Assembly: GCA_004114245.1 (NCBI GenBank)
Contig: QZWS01000036.1
Coordinates: 1-36,233 of the forward strand
Length of the DNA stretch: 36,233 nucleotides
Source: Zoopage sp. CT-All
Lineage: Eukaryota > Zoopagomycota > Zoopagomycetes > Zoopagales > Zoopagaceae
Reading direction: 5' to 3'
Shown: one piece after another, positions 18,331 through 30,098 of the stretch
Layout of the letters: every line of letters begins with the position of its first letter
How positions within the stretch are numbered: the stretch's first letter is position 1
The notes under the pieces: generated by a model
Seen by the model: only the letters and a program-made list of their open reading frames with translations
Databases searched by the model: none
Told to the model about the DNA's origin: nothing
Made by a program: the position numbers and the translations under genes

Positions 18331-18983
18331 ATGCATCGGCTGGCGACCAACATCCGGCTTGCGCCGCGAACACCCACGACCTTTGTCGCGGCATCCCGCC
18401 GAGTAATGAGCACATCCACGGCTGCCGTTGCCACCGCTGCCACCGTTGCCACCGAGGCCGGTGCATCTGCGGCCGCTGTCTCCTCCCCGCAGGCACCGAA
18501 TCGCGCAACGGCATGGAGCGATCATCAGATGCCGCGCGCGGCCGCCATGGTTGGAGCGCGCTTTGAGCAGATGGATGTCTCCAAGCAGGTAATACCCTTG
18601 GCTTGTTATTCCGTGGGTGATTTGCGAGCAGCCTCGCCCGATGGCCGCGGTGGAGTTGATTGACGAGATGCCCGTCATGTTTTCTCCCGCCCGGGTGGTA
18701 TCATGCGACGGCGGTGCGTCCATACTCTGCATGCAATAGTTCATTTGATAGCGATTACTGCGGGATTAGGCGGCGGTGCATTGGGCCATCCCAAGGTGTT
18801 TATCAACCTTGTACGTGGCGGTAGCACGCACTCGACGACTGACTGACGGTGTATAGGATAATGACAAGCCAAATGTCTGCGGTTACTGTGCGTTGCATGG
18901 CCCTATCCTCTCCGCTTGATGCTGACTGTACGGATGTTTGGGCAGGTGGACTACGGTTCCAGCGCGAGGAGCATCACCACTGA
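18331..18983 (+). CDS. NDUFS6: NADH:ubiquinone oxidoreductase 13-kDa zinc subunit (NDUFS6)
   Basis: This is a zinc-binding accessory subunit of mitochondrial complex I, needed for late N-module assembly. It has five exons (18331..18588, 18632..18713, 18770..18810, 18857..18887, 18946..18983), with introns of 43, 56, 46 and 58 nt, giving 149 aa. A long Arg/Ala/Ser/Thr-rich presequence is followed by the family start PNRATAWSDHQMPRAAAM and GARFEQ. The zinc site is spread over exons 2-4: C111 (VVSCDGGG), H120 (LGHPKVFINLD), and C135 and C138 (CGYC). The last exon reads GLRFQREEHHH then stop. Its presence indicates the organism retains complex I. Confidence 0.95.
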
Positions 18984-19092
18984 TTGGCCATTGCGACGTC
19001 CTACAGGAAGTCTTCGAGGCACCGGAGCGTTCTATGGTGTCTTGGCCGTAGTTGTGGTGAATGCAGCCGGGCTTTGACAAGCAATCTCAAGA

Positions 19093-19889
19093 ATGCACTA
19101 CAACCCGGAGCTGGCCGCGTTCATCGATGTCCGCATCTCGCCCATCGCACAGCACGCCGCCTCGGATCAGCGTAGGGCGCATTTGTTTACGCTACCACCA
19201 ATGACTGGTGGGAGATAGTGGCGGTGGACCGCGTTTTGGCACTGCTGGCTCCCATGCTGCGTCGCGCGCCTCGACATCCTGTCCCGCATACAGCACCGTC
19301 TGGGGCGTGCGAGGGTGATGGGCTGGCTGTGAAGCAACCACCTCGGATATTAGGTGTCTCGTTATGGTGCCACAGTATCGCTGAAGTCGCCGCAGCGTCA
19401 TCCCCACAGCGCTCGTCAACGGCACACACCGTCTCACCGTTGGCACGCTCCCCGCTCACGCGCCGATATGTGCCGGCATTTGACATTATACATATTGGGT
19501 ACGAGCAGCGTATGCTGCAGGATGCGGTGAAGCACGCCAGATCCGTGTTCGGCGCATTCCATCGTATCGCGTACACCAGCGCGGGGTTGTTCCTAGCATC
19601 GGGTGTCTTGCGCGTGACAAGTGCCATTATTACGCACCTCGCAGTGCATAAAGATCGTAGTGGCAGTCGCTGGATAAGAGCCCTGCTATGCAGACTAGGA
19701 CGTGCCCAAGGCGCTGCGCGTATGCTAGCAGTGTGTGGAGCAGGGCTGGCGACCGGGTACTATCTAGCTCGATGCTGGCGGGTGCGGGAGCTGCGTAGTG
19801 TATCGTGCTATGACTTGGTGGAGGCATCAGGCGAGGAAGCAGCTGCAGGCAAGGAGGTGTTTTTGGTGCGCAAGACAGTGTTGGCTTGA
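19093..19889 (+). CDS. Unassigned protein with C-terminal hydrophobic segments
   Basis: There are two exons (19093..19171 and 19219..19889) around a 47-nt GT-AG intron, giving 249 aa. The splice joins ...HAASDQ to LAVDRVLALLAPMLRR. I do not recognise the family. The first 40 residues look helical, then comes a Ser/Pro-rich stretch and the segment FDIIHIGYEQRMLQDAVKHA. Two hydrophobic segments (AYTSAGLFLASGVLRVTSAI and AARMLAVCGAGLATGYYLA) flank a basic loop, which suggests a two-pass membrane protein with N- and C-termini on the same side. The stop is only 18 bp from the SPP2 start on the same strand. Confidence 0.6.
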
Positions 19890-19907
19890 TCTTGTCGAAA
19901 TTTGGCC

Positions 19908-21008
19908 ATGTCCACACCGCGATCATCCGATCCCGCTGGTCCTGCGCCCCGCAAGCCATTCTCGTTCCAAATTTCGTCTTCCTCTTCCTACAGACCGCGC
20001 ATAAGCGCTGGTAGTGGCGGGGCGTCATCATCGTCGGGCAGTAGCCACGCTGCTTCCGATCGATCCCGATCAGGCTCTCCCTTTCAACATGGCACCGGCG
20101 GGTTCGTAATCCAAAAGCCAAGAGGCACAGGAGGAAAGCCACCTTTGTCGCTACTGCGGAATGCTTTCGAAAGGGACGATGGAGCCACATCATCCACAAA
20201 GCGCCAACGCAGGGATGATCCAAATGCCGGCGAGGCAGATCGCGTGGTCAAAATAACCGGGATATCCGGCACAACCGTTCATGGTGATTTTGTCGATGAG
20301 AGTAAGCAGGAGCAAGCTCGTGTGATTCGGGTGCCGGGGAACAGGGACTGGCGCGATGTGGTGCGCGAGAGAAGTGCTTCTCATACGCCGCAGAATGGAA
20401 GTGGTACCTCGACGCCACGTCCGATGGTTGGTGGCCTGCACACGGCCGAGAGGTCCAAGTTGGATTATTTACAGCCAGTGAGTAGCGGGGATGCCGTCAA
20501 GGAGGACGCGTCGCTTGATATTTTGGCCAGGCAAGCGCTGCTCGATGATGCTGTCCGCACGGACACCACAGAGTCACCAGCCTCTGCTCTCTCTAGCCTC
20601 GTTATCCCACTTCCCGATCAATATGCAGCTTCTGATGGCGCTGAACAGCAGCTGCCACAGTCCATGGCAGAGCGTGAGCGAGAGGCATATTTGCGGGATA
20701 TTTCCTGCCTCCCAGACTCGGCCACCCTCGATGACTATGACGACACCCCCGTAGAGGTATTTGGGGCTGCGTTACTGCGGGGGATGGGCTGGCGCGATGG
20801 ACAGGCTGTGGGAAGGAGACGAGGCGAGACGAAAGTCGCGGTCGTGGGCGTTGCCGTCGTGCGGCCCAGGTTGCTGGGTCTGGGTGCGAAAGAGATGCCG
20901 CCAGAGCTGAAGAAGAAAGGAGCGGGAGGACCAGCGGGAGGACCGACGGGAGGACGGCGCTTGGTTGAGAAACCTGGTGAAGGCAAGTATGCAGCGGCCA
21001 AACGCTAG
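19908..21008 (+). CDS. SPP2: G-patch spliceosome factor Spp2 / GPKOW-like
   Basis: This is a G-patch activator expected to recruit and stimulate the DEAH helicase Prp2 before the first splicing step. It is a single exon of 366 aa from the ATG at 19908. The first third is Ser/Arg/Pro-rich and disordered. The G-patch near residues 280-330 reads PVEVFGAALLRGMGWRDGQ, then VRPRLLGLGA, matching the Spp2/GPKOW pattern P-V-E-x-[FY]-G-x-A-x-L-R-G-M-G-W and R-P-x-x-L-G-L-G-A. No KOW domain is visible after it, so it resembles yeast Spp2 more than metazoan GPKOW. The organism's many introns make this factor relevant. Confidence 0.9.
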   Translation: MSTPRSSDPAGPAPRKPFSFQISSSSSYRPRISAGSGGASSSSGSSHAASDRSRSGSPFQHGTGGFVIQKPRGTGGKPPLSLLRNAFERDDGATSSTKRQRRDDPNAGEADRVVKITGISGTTVHGDFVDESKQEQARVIRVPGNRDWRDVVRERSASHTPQNGSGTSTPRPMVGGLHTAERSKLDYLQPVSSGDAVKEDASLDILARQALLDDAVRTDTTESPASALSSLVIPLPDQYAASDGAEQQLPQSMAEREREAYLRDISCLPDSATLDDYDDTPVEVFGAALLRGMGWRDGQAVGRRRGETKVAVVGVAVVRPRLLGLGAKEMPPELKKKGAGGPAGGPTGGRRLVEKPGEGKYAAAKR

Positions 21009-21211
21009 CGTGATGAGCTAGAGGGTGGCAAAAGTTCCCAGCAGCGCGGCGCAGAATGAGCTGCCCAACACAAGCTTGCGACAAGCAGTTTGTGTAGAAA
21101 AAGTACAACAATGGACACGATGTGGTGCAGTAGATGAAATGAAAATATACTAGTAAGTAGTCTACTAGCAATCCTTGACCCCTTGCGCACTCTCAACAGT
21201 TCACTCCATGC

Positions 21212-23496
21212 ATGTGGGCAGAATATATCGGGGGGCTGTGGGAAGACGCTTCCCAATCGAGACTGCCTGCGAGATTGTGGCTGCAGCACAAAGTAATCAA
21301 TCTGGGGCGACCCCACGACCTTGGAGCCTGCCAGCCAGCGCTCCGTCGTGACCTACTCGGACCCAGAATCCATCGTCCCATGTCGCAGGATGGCGCAAGC
21401 GCCGATCCCGGCTGCCGGCTCGATCTTCGCCAGCGACAGCATCCGCCGCGAGACGCATCGCCACCACGCGCTGCACTGGGCTCGCGCTCAGCAAGCGCAG
21501 CAACCTACCCGCAGCACCCGACTTCCTCAAGGCGATATTCCAGCTCGGCTGCTTCCGCCCTACCCTCATCGATACCGCGGCCATGGCTGTTCACCAGCAT
21601 CATGCCCGCGCTGTGGTCGCCGCTGCAAGACGCCTGGGGCAATTCCGTCGCGTCAACCGGCGCCATGTATAGCTCGTATCACCCCGGCGCGCTGGATTCG
21701 GCGGATATGTTGGGAGAGTCGTCGTCAAAGCACATGCGCTCTGCTTCGCCTGTGCGGCGATCATATAGCCCAACGGCGCGAGCCGTCATGCCGCCGGTTA
21801 GGCAGCGGAGGGTGACTACCACCGCGATTGGCCTTCCGCGGCATGTGCAGGCCTTGTTTTCTGCCTTCGGGTCTCGGGACGAGGCATCCGCATCGAGTGC
21901 AGATCCTGCGCCTGCACTGGTGCCACACACATCCAAACCGCAACCCGAGGCGACCAAGGATGTAAATTTCGCAGACACATGCAAGCGACACGCACTCCGA
22001 CCATCGCCAATTATCACGCAACATGCTACGCGAGCCATTTCTGCACTAGACACCGATCAGGCTTCCTTAAATCAACAGACGATGTCAATACCGACAAGAA
22101 CGCCGACGTCCTTGGATGCATCGTCAATGACGCCCACGAGCAGCAATTTGAGCATGGTTCCGTACACCCCAGCACATGCCCAGGCTCAGCTCAAATTGAC
22201 CTCCATTGACACCACCCTATCCACATCCGCTGCAGCCGCCCCCACCGCGGTCGCTAATAGCACGCCCAAGACACCGCCTCTCGCCGCACTTGGACCTTAC
22301 CGTCTGCTGCAGCATCTGGGAGATGGCACATACGCCTCCGTTTATCTCTCCATGGATACCCGGCCAGGCGCGCCCATTCCCTATGTTGCCATCAAACTCA
22401 CGCGTCTCGATCAAAGCGCAGCCCGAGCAGAAGCGGAAGCGCGTGCGCGACACGAGGCTAGCGTATTGGCCGACTTGCAAAATTGCCCGGGCATTGTGCG
22501 CATGCTTGATGTAGTACAGGTTTGGGACGCTGATGATGATGGGAGCAACGGGGCAGCAGTGTTGGCAACTGGGTGGTTTGGCATTGTGCTGGAATGGATG
22601 CAGGGCGGCGACTTGTTCGATTGGTGCCGTGGACGGGTTCAGGGTCGAGCTCTGTGGGAGTCGCAGCTATCAATGGCTGTGGTGGATGAGAAGGAACGCG
22701 AGGCACAGCGACGAACGCGCAGTGACACGTGGGAATCCCACGCCAGACGTATCTTTATTCAGCTGCTGGAAGGTATATGCCTTCAACCTATCCAGTGATA
22801 CCAACATTTGTAGCGGTCAACGCCATGCACGAACGTGGCATCTTGAATCGCGATTTGAAGCTTGAAAACTGCTTGCTCTCCCGCGACGGCCGCACGGCCA
22901 AAATCTGCGACATGGGCCTTGCCATTCGGATGCCTGTGACCGCATCGCCCATATCTGGTGCGTCCCATACCTCTGACGAGCGTAGCGGCAGGACGCATGA
23001 AGTCAACTTTTGGAGTGCGACTCAGGTGCCCAAGTCACCAATGACCGCCGTGCTGCGAGACCGGTTCATGTCTCCGGCGATGCTGCGCGTCCTGGCGGCA
23101 GCTGCAGGCTCGGATGAGTATGTGGCGCCCGAGATTGTCGTCGCTCCAGCCGCCAACGCTCCCAGCTCGAGCGACACTGACAGCTCCACTGCAGCATCCG
23201 GAGCAGACGGCCGCAAGTCCGATCTCTGGTCGCTTGGAGTGATTTTATACGCAATGCTCTACGGCAGGATGCCATTTATTCGCCGTGCCCGCCAGACGCG
23301 ACGCTCCTTCCTCTTCCAGATAGCTAGCGCTGACGTGCGCCTCCGCGAAGGGTGGGGCGTCAGCGCGGCCGCATGCAATGTGATGCGATGCATGCTGCGT
23401 CGCAAGCAGGCAGAGCGTGCCAGCGGGGAGGTGATTCGCAGCATGCCTTGGCTGCTCGCAGATGCCGACCTTGCGCGCGGAAATAGCGTTAGGTAA
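21212..23496 (+). CDS. Protein kinase with NRD and DMG catalytic motifs
   Basis: There are two exons (21212..22772 and 22814..23496) with a 41-nt intron, giving 747 aa from the first ATG. The true start may be later (ATGs at 21380 or 21602), as the first 130 residues are poorly protein-like. A Ser/Thr/Pro-rich region precedes a kinase domain from about residue 360. The domain has LGDGTYASVY, VAIK (K395), NRDLKLEN (532-539, with catalytic Asp and Lys, His replaced by Asn), DMG at 553-555 in place of DFG, DEYVAPE, and SDLWSLGVILY. The activation segment carries an insert of roughly 40 residues, and another Ser-rich insert follows APE. The residues needed for phosphotransfer are present. Subfamily is uncertain; it resembles fungal nutrient/stress kinases. 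Confidence 0.85.
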
Positions 23497-23783
23497 GTTG
23501 TGCAAGTATGGCGATGTATAGTTGTGAACTGTGCTGCATGTCGTCGTGCCTGGGGAAGCTGAGATCTACTTGCCTATCTTAACACCACACTGCGTTGCAA
23601 AGGTGCCAGACAGTGCCTGAACTGCTGGTGAGTCAGGACAGTAAGCAAGTCATCTTTTTTGGCATCTGACAAGCACGTGCCCAGGAGAAGACGCTTGTGA
23701 CATACCTAGTTGGCGATAAGAAATAGACAGGCGAGGTGCACCTGTGCTGAATGTGTCATGCTGTTGGATTCTCCCAACGCCCC

Positions 23784-26068
23784 ATGTCATCATCAGATGC
23801 ATCCTCGCCGCGGCATCTCCTCTCACCACTCATCCAGCCGCACCGCGACCGCCGCGCGTTCAATTCGGACGACGAGGACCTTGATCTGGGCGGCGGCAGT
23901 GGGACGTACGGGATCGAGCTGCGAGATGCCGCTACGTACAATACTCTCCCACCCTGGCCCAACCCGGCCACCGCAGTCGACTATTTTCACGATCACGCCG
24001 CTCAGGACGGAGTCGTTGGATGGCAGTCGATCCAAGATTTCCGCATGCATTTGGGAGAGGCAGTGGTGGCCAGTGACGGCGGGGGCGCTGCATTGATGGA
24101 CGGGCCCGGGCAACCAAAACACGGCGGATCCAGCGAAGGCAGGTTTGGGCTGCTATCGGATGTGTACGGAAACCCCCACCGCTGGCAGGCGACGAACGAT
24201 CCATTGCTGGCGCATCTCGAAAGCGACAACGAGGAAAATGATCACGAGGCGAGGCTGAGGCCGACACCACCGTCATCAGATCACTTGCAACGCAACACCG
24301 CAAATGCAGATCCCAGCCAGGTGGATTCAGTGATATCCCGAGGCATTTGTAATTACGACCACTGTTAGATCGACTCGGATTGGCAGCGGCTGGCAACGTC
24401 CAGACTGTTTGACGACACAGATGTTGCTGCACTCGCGACAGCGCCGTATGAATTACGGGCGCGCTCATATCGCGATGTGCCGTCCGCGGTCTTTTATCTC
24501 TGTGCGCTATCGTCTTTCAGTGCCCTGGGATTTTATTTGTTTTTTGCTACATCGGTATCACCATTCACTCCCTTGCCTCTTGTCCCACTCATCCCGCTAG
24601 TCGGCGTCGCTGGGAAAATTTCTGCCAAAAAGTTTCTACGCTGTCTTTACGGACAATCTCGCGATTGTTGCCATCGCCATGGCCCTTACGTTTGTGCTTG
24701 GAGCGCTCTGGCTTGTGGTACTGCAACGGCACGTCCGTAGACTGGTGCAAGTTCAAGTCGTGTTGGTCCCTGTGATGGCCGGCGCATGCGCAACTTGGAT
24801 GCTAGCAGAGGCATTTGCTGCTCCAATAGCTACACTTCCGGGCGACGCCAGTCCTGCGCCTGTAGGACCAAACCCACTGTATCATGCTACCCACCTGCCT
24901 GTCCACTTATCCATGCTTAGGCTGATAGTTGGCGCCGCGGTTACGGTACTCGTGACAGCAGGTTTCTCGCTGTACGCTCGCCTGCGCTGGGGTCAACTCG
25001 ATGCGTCTATTTCCGTGTTGCAGCTCTCTCTCACCATACTCCGGGACAACCCAGACCTGATCGCTGTCGGTGCCGTGCTCAACGGGGTCTGGATCTTGTT
25101 CGTTGCATTGTGGTTCATTATTGCCTCTCGCATTGCCCTTCTTATACACCCAGCGTTGGCCAACATTGGCCTCCCGGGCGAATGGGAGCCGGACATGTCG
25201 GCTGGGTATCTCTCCGCGTTTGCAATGGTTATGTTTATCTGGACTGCAAACCTGCTTGATGACGTTCAGCGTCTTACAACCGCCGGGGTTGTGTCTGAAT
25301 GGTACTTTCACCGCGCCGAACGACTGCCGCCGCAGTGTGGCTTGGCCGCCCTAGCGCTCCTCCGCGCATCGACGTATCAGCTGGGCACATGCGCGCGCGC
25401 AGCGTTGAACAACTCTCTCGCCGGCTTGGTTCGCGCGTCGACTCGCATTGCGAGGAGGCTAATACGACATGTCCCCATTGTAAGTGCAGCAGCGGAGATT
25501 GCTCTGCATGTAGCTGCGGGCACGCCCCTGCGTGGCTGGGTCATGTCCGCTGTGAGCATCCAAGCAGACGCGAAGAGGCTGTCACCAGCGTATGCAGGCA
25601 TGACTGGCCTTGGCTACAGCGCCAGTGTTGCAGCGGTTGCGAGGATACTCCGACGCAACCTTATCCTCCGGTTCGATTTGGGTACCGCCCACACCGTTCA
25701 ACCCACTCGTCTGATGTGTGCTAGACTATATCGCTCGTCTCGTCTTTTGGCTAAGCTCGGTCCTGGTTTCGGCCGTCGTAGCGCTAGCTGTTTATACAAG
25801 TGCATTGTCAGCAGCTACTAGGTGGAGTCAATGGGATGCCACGCTGATGGCCGCCGTGTCTGGGGCTGCTCAGTTTCACGTCGTGCGCTTCTACTCCCGC
25901 ATCGTTTCCTCGACGTAAGGCTGAGCCCAATCTAGCTGCATAAGATCTCACATGCCTAGGACGGACGCTGTTTTCCTCTGCTGGAGTGCAGACATTGATC
26001 AGGGTAAAAATCGGTGCGATGCTGCTCATCTGGCTTTCGGTCCGATGCAGCAGCCAGGTCGCGTGTAA
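23784..26068 (+). CDS. PNS1: Choline-transporter-like (SLC44/PNS1) membrane protein
   Basis: This is a multipass protein of the CTL family; the yeast member is Pns1, and substrate is uncertain in fungi. It has five exons (23784..24320, 24369..24554, 24601..25681, 25725..25914, 25960..26068), with introns of 48, 46, 43 and 45 nt, giving 700 aa. The first 200 residues are hydrophilic and cytosolic. RSYRDVPSAVFYLCALSSFSALG begins the first helix, as in the family. The CTL core includes WTANLLDDVQRLTTAGVVSEWYF, then a helical segment and AGMTGLGYSASVAAVARIL. The C-terminus has a last helix pair and VFLCWSADIDQG, a variant of the family's FLCFCEDxExN motif. The final exon reads through a possible GT donor to TAA at 26066-26068; a further intron is possible. 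Confidence 0.82.
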
Positions 26069-26143
26069 TTTGTTTTGTTTTGTGCGCATGTAGTGTAAAA
26101 ATTGTTCCAAGCCATTTCTTCATTGCCTCACAAGCTGAACACG

Positions 26144-29100
26144 TCAGTGGAAACGCTGTTTCTTGCCAGCGTTGGGCTGTGCGATACTGCCCTTACGTTT
26201 ACTGCCGTCGCCATTGTCGTCTACTTTCGTCAGCAGCAAATCCAGATAAAAGGTAATGCGTACTATTCTCTGCTTTGGCCTCAAGCTCGTCCCAGGACTC
26301 GCCCGACTCGGATAGGCTTTCCTCAGATCCACTGTCCGACTCGGTTGCCGCATTGCTGTCGCCATAATCGCTAGAACTTGAGCTTGCATATCCCGACGAG
26401 GCCTCAAACTCGCTAGCCGATTCGGATTCAAGGTCTCCTTCGTCCTAGAATCCATGTTGGCTGCAAATATTAGCGGAGACACTTACGTCAGAGTCAGGTT
26501 TCAGGAATGTCCAACCGCCTTCCTCGAAGAATGCCAAGGGATTGTCATTGATGGTCTTCATAATGGTCACCCAGTTGAGGTTCATCGGGCCTTCGGTAAA
26601 CGGTATATCCATCGAACTATCATCAGCCATGAAATGCAACGATCAAATTTAAAGCGCCTACTCTAGCCACTCTTTTACATTGTCCAACTGCTTCACCGGA
26701 ACTGAATTAATATGAACGGGTACGCGTGTAAAGTCGCTGAACACAAAGACCATGTCGAAATTCTTAAGGCCGAACTGCACGCGCTCAAGATGGACAATTT
26801 CGACTTCTGACAATGTGATCACAAGGAACGGTTGATCGCTAAGGTGCACCAGGCAGTCAGTTGTTGGCTGCAGAAGGACATTGGAGCGGAATGGAACGCC
26901 AGTGTATCCGAGGTCGCGGAAGGGAATGTCCACGCTCACTTCGTTTGTTTGGTGAGCGATAAGCTCCGCAAACGTCTTGAAATCTTGGTTTAGCTTGGCG
27001 CGGATGCGACGTTCCTCCTGTTCGGCCTGAAGCTCGTCATCGTCTCCATAGTTGCGACGACGACGATTTCCAGTTTCGTCGAATGCGACGTCGGATGCTT
27101 CGCGGAAGAACTGTATATCCTTGGCCTTTCGCTTGCCGACCATGATTGGATTGTGAAGATGCACGTGAAGCAGCACAATGAGCTCTCCTTCGCACGGCTG
27201 GAAGAAGAAATGCTTAATGTTGCTGAACAAAATATCTACAAACTGGCAGAGCATAGCCGGTTAGAGTGCAAGCTTACCGATTTTGTTCTCGTGCTTGACT
27301 GGGGAATGATAGCGGATGCCGTTTTCATGAATTTCAAGGTCACCGGCAAAGCGCTTTGCGTCAAGTGTAGGACGAGCGAAAACATTGGGAAGCCGGCGAG
27401 GACGATTCACAGTATGGAGGTCGTCCTGTGCCACAATATCCGCCAGCTCCTTTGATTCGGCCTCCCTAGCAACGTTTGGCCCAGGTTTAACAAACGATGA
27501 ACTAACTTCTTAGCAAGCTCTTTCTTCAAGTCCTGGATCTCCTTGTAGACATTGCTCAGTCTTCCGATATCCATGCTCCGGTAGGTCAGCGATTTGACAA
27601 AGGTAGCGTTTGGATCTTCAAAGGCCTGCCACGGCATTAGTACATCTGATACAATGGATTAAAGCATACCGCATCCTCTTTCCGCATACCGACTTGGCCA
27701 GGAGAGACAAAGTTGAAGCGGAGCGTGACATGATCTCCTTCGTCCGTCCTTGTCAGGTTCTTAATCGTGGACAGGTGGAATGGAACGATAAGGCCGTAGA
27801 CGGGCAACAGCACCGTGTTGCGATAGCGATCGAGGTAAATTTGATGGTTCCGTGTTTTGTCGTCTTTTGGCACCTGGTCCTCGTTGAGGTAGCTGGCAAA
27901 CTTCCTGATTGCTTTCGTCTTGGATCCCTCACCAGCGGAACGGCCATCGGCAAAACGCTCGAGTCCAATAGCTTGTCGGCGTTCGAAAAGTTCGTGTTGG
28001 TGATCGGTACGGCGGTGCCCTGCCTCCTCGGCGACAACAGCTTCGCTGCGGAACTTTTCGCGAATGACCTTGGTCGACTTGGGAATGGGCGCCTCTTTCT
28101 TCTGTTCCTCTTCATCCTACTGCGTGTAAGGCAAGACGAGCAGCAGCCAAAGCGTACGTTAAAGTAGTATGAGACGTCGTGCAGCAGACAGGACATGTCA
28201 CTGGTGAGAAGCTCGGATTTGGTTGGAGGCGCGTGGATGACAACGGTGTCGGAAATCATAAGTGAATAGCTATTGGAGGCATTAGCATTCGGAATTGGAT
28301 GATGAAAGGCAAACATCTTGCCCTTCGGATCCTTCGCGGCTGGATTCTCGAGCTTGTCAAACCCAAGGATGAGATTCATGACCATTCCCGAGCGCAGACG
28401 ACGCGTATTTTTAGCGTTGAGTTGTATCGCGTTATCGCTGAATTCAATTCCAGTCTAGCGTGACGATCAATCCAGGCAGCTAGAACATCCTGGATGCAAA
28501 CCACAGAGCCGCAATTCTTGAGAAAATGGCTTTCCAAGTCTGGCCGATTGTTTCGAATGAACGTTCTTGCCTTGTTGTACACATCACACGCACGAACACC
28601 CTCCTTAATGATACTCTCCACCAGTCGCTTCTGCAAAACAACGAGAAACTCGTATTCTTTCTCCTGTTGCTTGGTCGGATCGATGAGGAGCGTGCGAGCA
28701 AGGTAGGAGCAATAGTTGCGATATCTGATTCCAAGAGCGCATAAAATAATACCGGATTGGAGCTTGTCGTCGGAGGAAGTAGCCGAAAGACGCATATCGT
28801 AGCCGCTGCTGCTGGATTGCACCGCTGGCATGAAGGCCCAGTCGATGAGGCCGATGTCGAGCTTCTCGTCCTTGACACGCAGCCGTTTCTTTACATCATC
28901 TGCCTCGAGGACTTTCTCAGTTGACTCGGAGAACTCCCGGTGCGTGAGCAGCTTTTCGTCATCGAGCGCGCTTGTGATCTCTGGAATCAGAATTTGCTTC
29001 ATCGCGCCAACAGAGAGACGAGCAGCGAGACGCTCAAACTCCATCTCAGCTTCGTCCTTCTGCGCCATTGCCACACCAAGTCCGGGAGAAATATCGACAG

Positions 29101-29903
29101 CCTCGAATTCGATGGTTTCGCGGATCGTGTTCCAGTCGTCAAAAAATGCGCCCTTGAATGCATCTTTCTTTGGCGAGCCGACTATTTTCTAAGTAGCTAA
29201 TGAGAAAATGCTCAGCATGAGACCTGGCAAACCGGCTTCAAGGAGCTGATAAGCGATGCGATTGCACCGAACGATTCCTTGTTTATTCCATGCTGATTCT
29301 TACGATATTGATACGTCTTGATCAGATCCGGAAGCTTCATGTCGTCGATTATACTAGCTATATTGGTACACAGCAATTTAGCACACTAGTGCAGTTGGGA
29401 GACGCGAAGGAGCCCATACCCTTGGTGGCTGACGTGACAATGTGAAGGTGCGGCTTTTCGAGTGTCACATACATCAAAAAGTTCGGAAACTCGTATCCAA
29501 ACAGCCAGGTCTACACACAACCGGTCATTAAACACGAGGCGGGTGGGGGTGTAGCATCGCCGTCGTACCTGCAATGCAGTGGCCTTTTGGAACGGCAGCG
29601 ACAGATCCAGCTGGGCGACGACAAACAGCATCGCCTGTGCGCCGTTGAACAGCACCTTGGGATCCTCCTCTTCAGCAGCATCGTCCTTGTTGTTCGCCTC
29701 AGTCACCGATATGTCGGGTAGCTCGCCAGCATTGGATTTCTAACTCCATGGTAAGAAATGTGGATCAGCAAACAGACACGGCAGAGATAGCCAGCTCTGC
29801 GGCTATCTCAACACTTGCAACGCACATTCCAATAGTCGATAAGACGCGTGAGACGCCGCTGAAATGCAGTGGCGTCGAGGCGGATCGGCTCGGCGGCATC
29901 CAT
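26144..29903 (-). CDS. SPT16: FACT histone chaperone large subunit Spt16
   Basis: Spt16 with Pob3/SSRP1 forms FACT, which dismantles and rebuilds nucleosomes during transcription and replication. Thirteen exons: 29826..29903, 29569..29739, 29420..29510, 29233..29357, 28502..29188, 28158..28454, 27670..28116, 27507..27625, 27278..27465, 26662..27235, 26487..26616, 26264..26444, 26144..26220. Introns are 41-62 nt except the first (86). The protein is 1054 aa, normal length. The aminopeptidase-like N-domain includes [33 protein letters not shown] and TGIEF. The dimerisation region has [10 protein letters not shown] and [10 protein letters not shown]. The middle domain has [26 protein letters not shown] and [12 protein letters not shown]. 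An acidic Ser/Glu tail ([11 protein letters not shown]) precedes a short basic end, KRKG...GKKQRFH. The last intron is the least certain. Confidence 0.93.
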
Positions 29904-30098
29904 GCTGGCGGTGCGACAGAGAAACAAAGGCGCGTGTATCGATATCGCAGCAAAACGAGTCGTCCACTGCCGCTAGCACCAACACACGGATGTTCATTCA
30001 TACTGCCTTCAAATGATGGCAAGGAGCAAAGCTATGGCTTCAATGTAGCCAGCCTGTTCATCAACTTCATTGAAGGACGCGAACACACAGCAACTCGT

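Noticed and set aside
18887-18945. GC-AG intron in NDUFS6 (donor TGT|GC)
   Set aside because: Moving the boundary two bases upstream gives a normal GT donor and keeps the CGYCGLRF reading frame.
26102-26374. Plus-strand frame with a hydrophobic run, considered as an extra exon of the PNS1-like gene
   Set aside because: It overlaps the last SPT16 exons on the other strand, whose acidic then basic tail fits the family; the PNS1-like frame already ends at 26068.
29233-29303. An intron starting at the GTAAGAATC in SPT16 exon 4
   Set aside because: Reading through it gives [12 protein letters not shown] and ASLISSLK, which match Spt16; a later 44-nt intron fits better.
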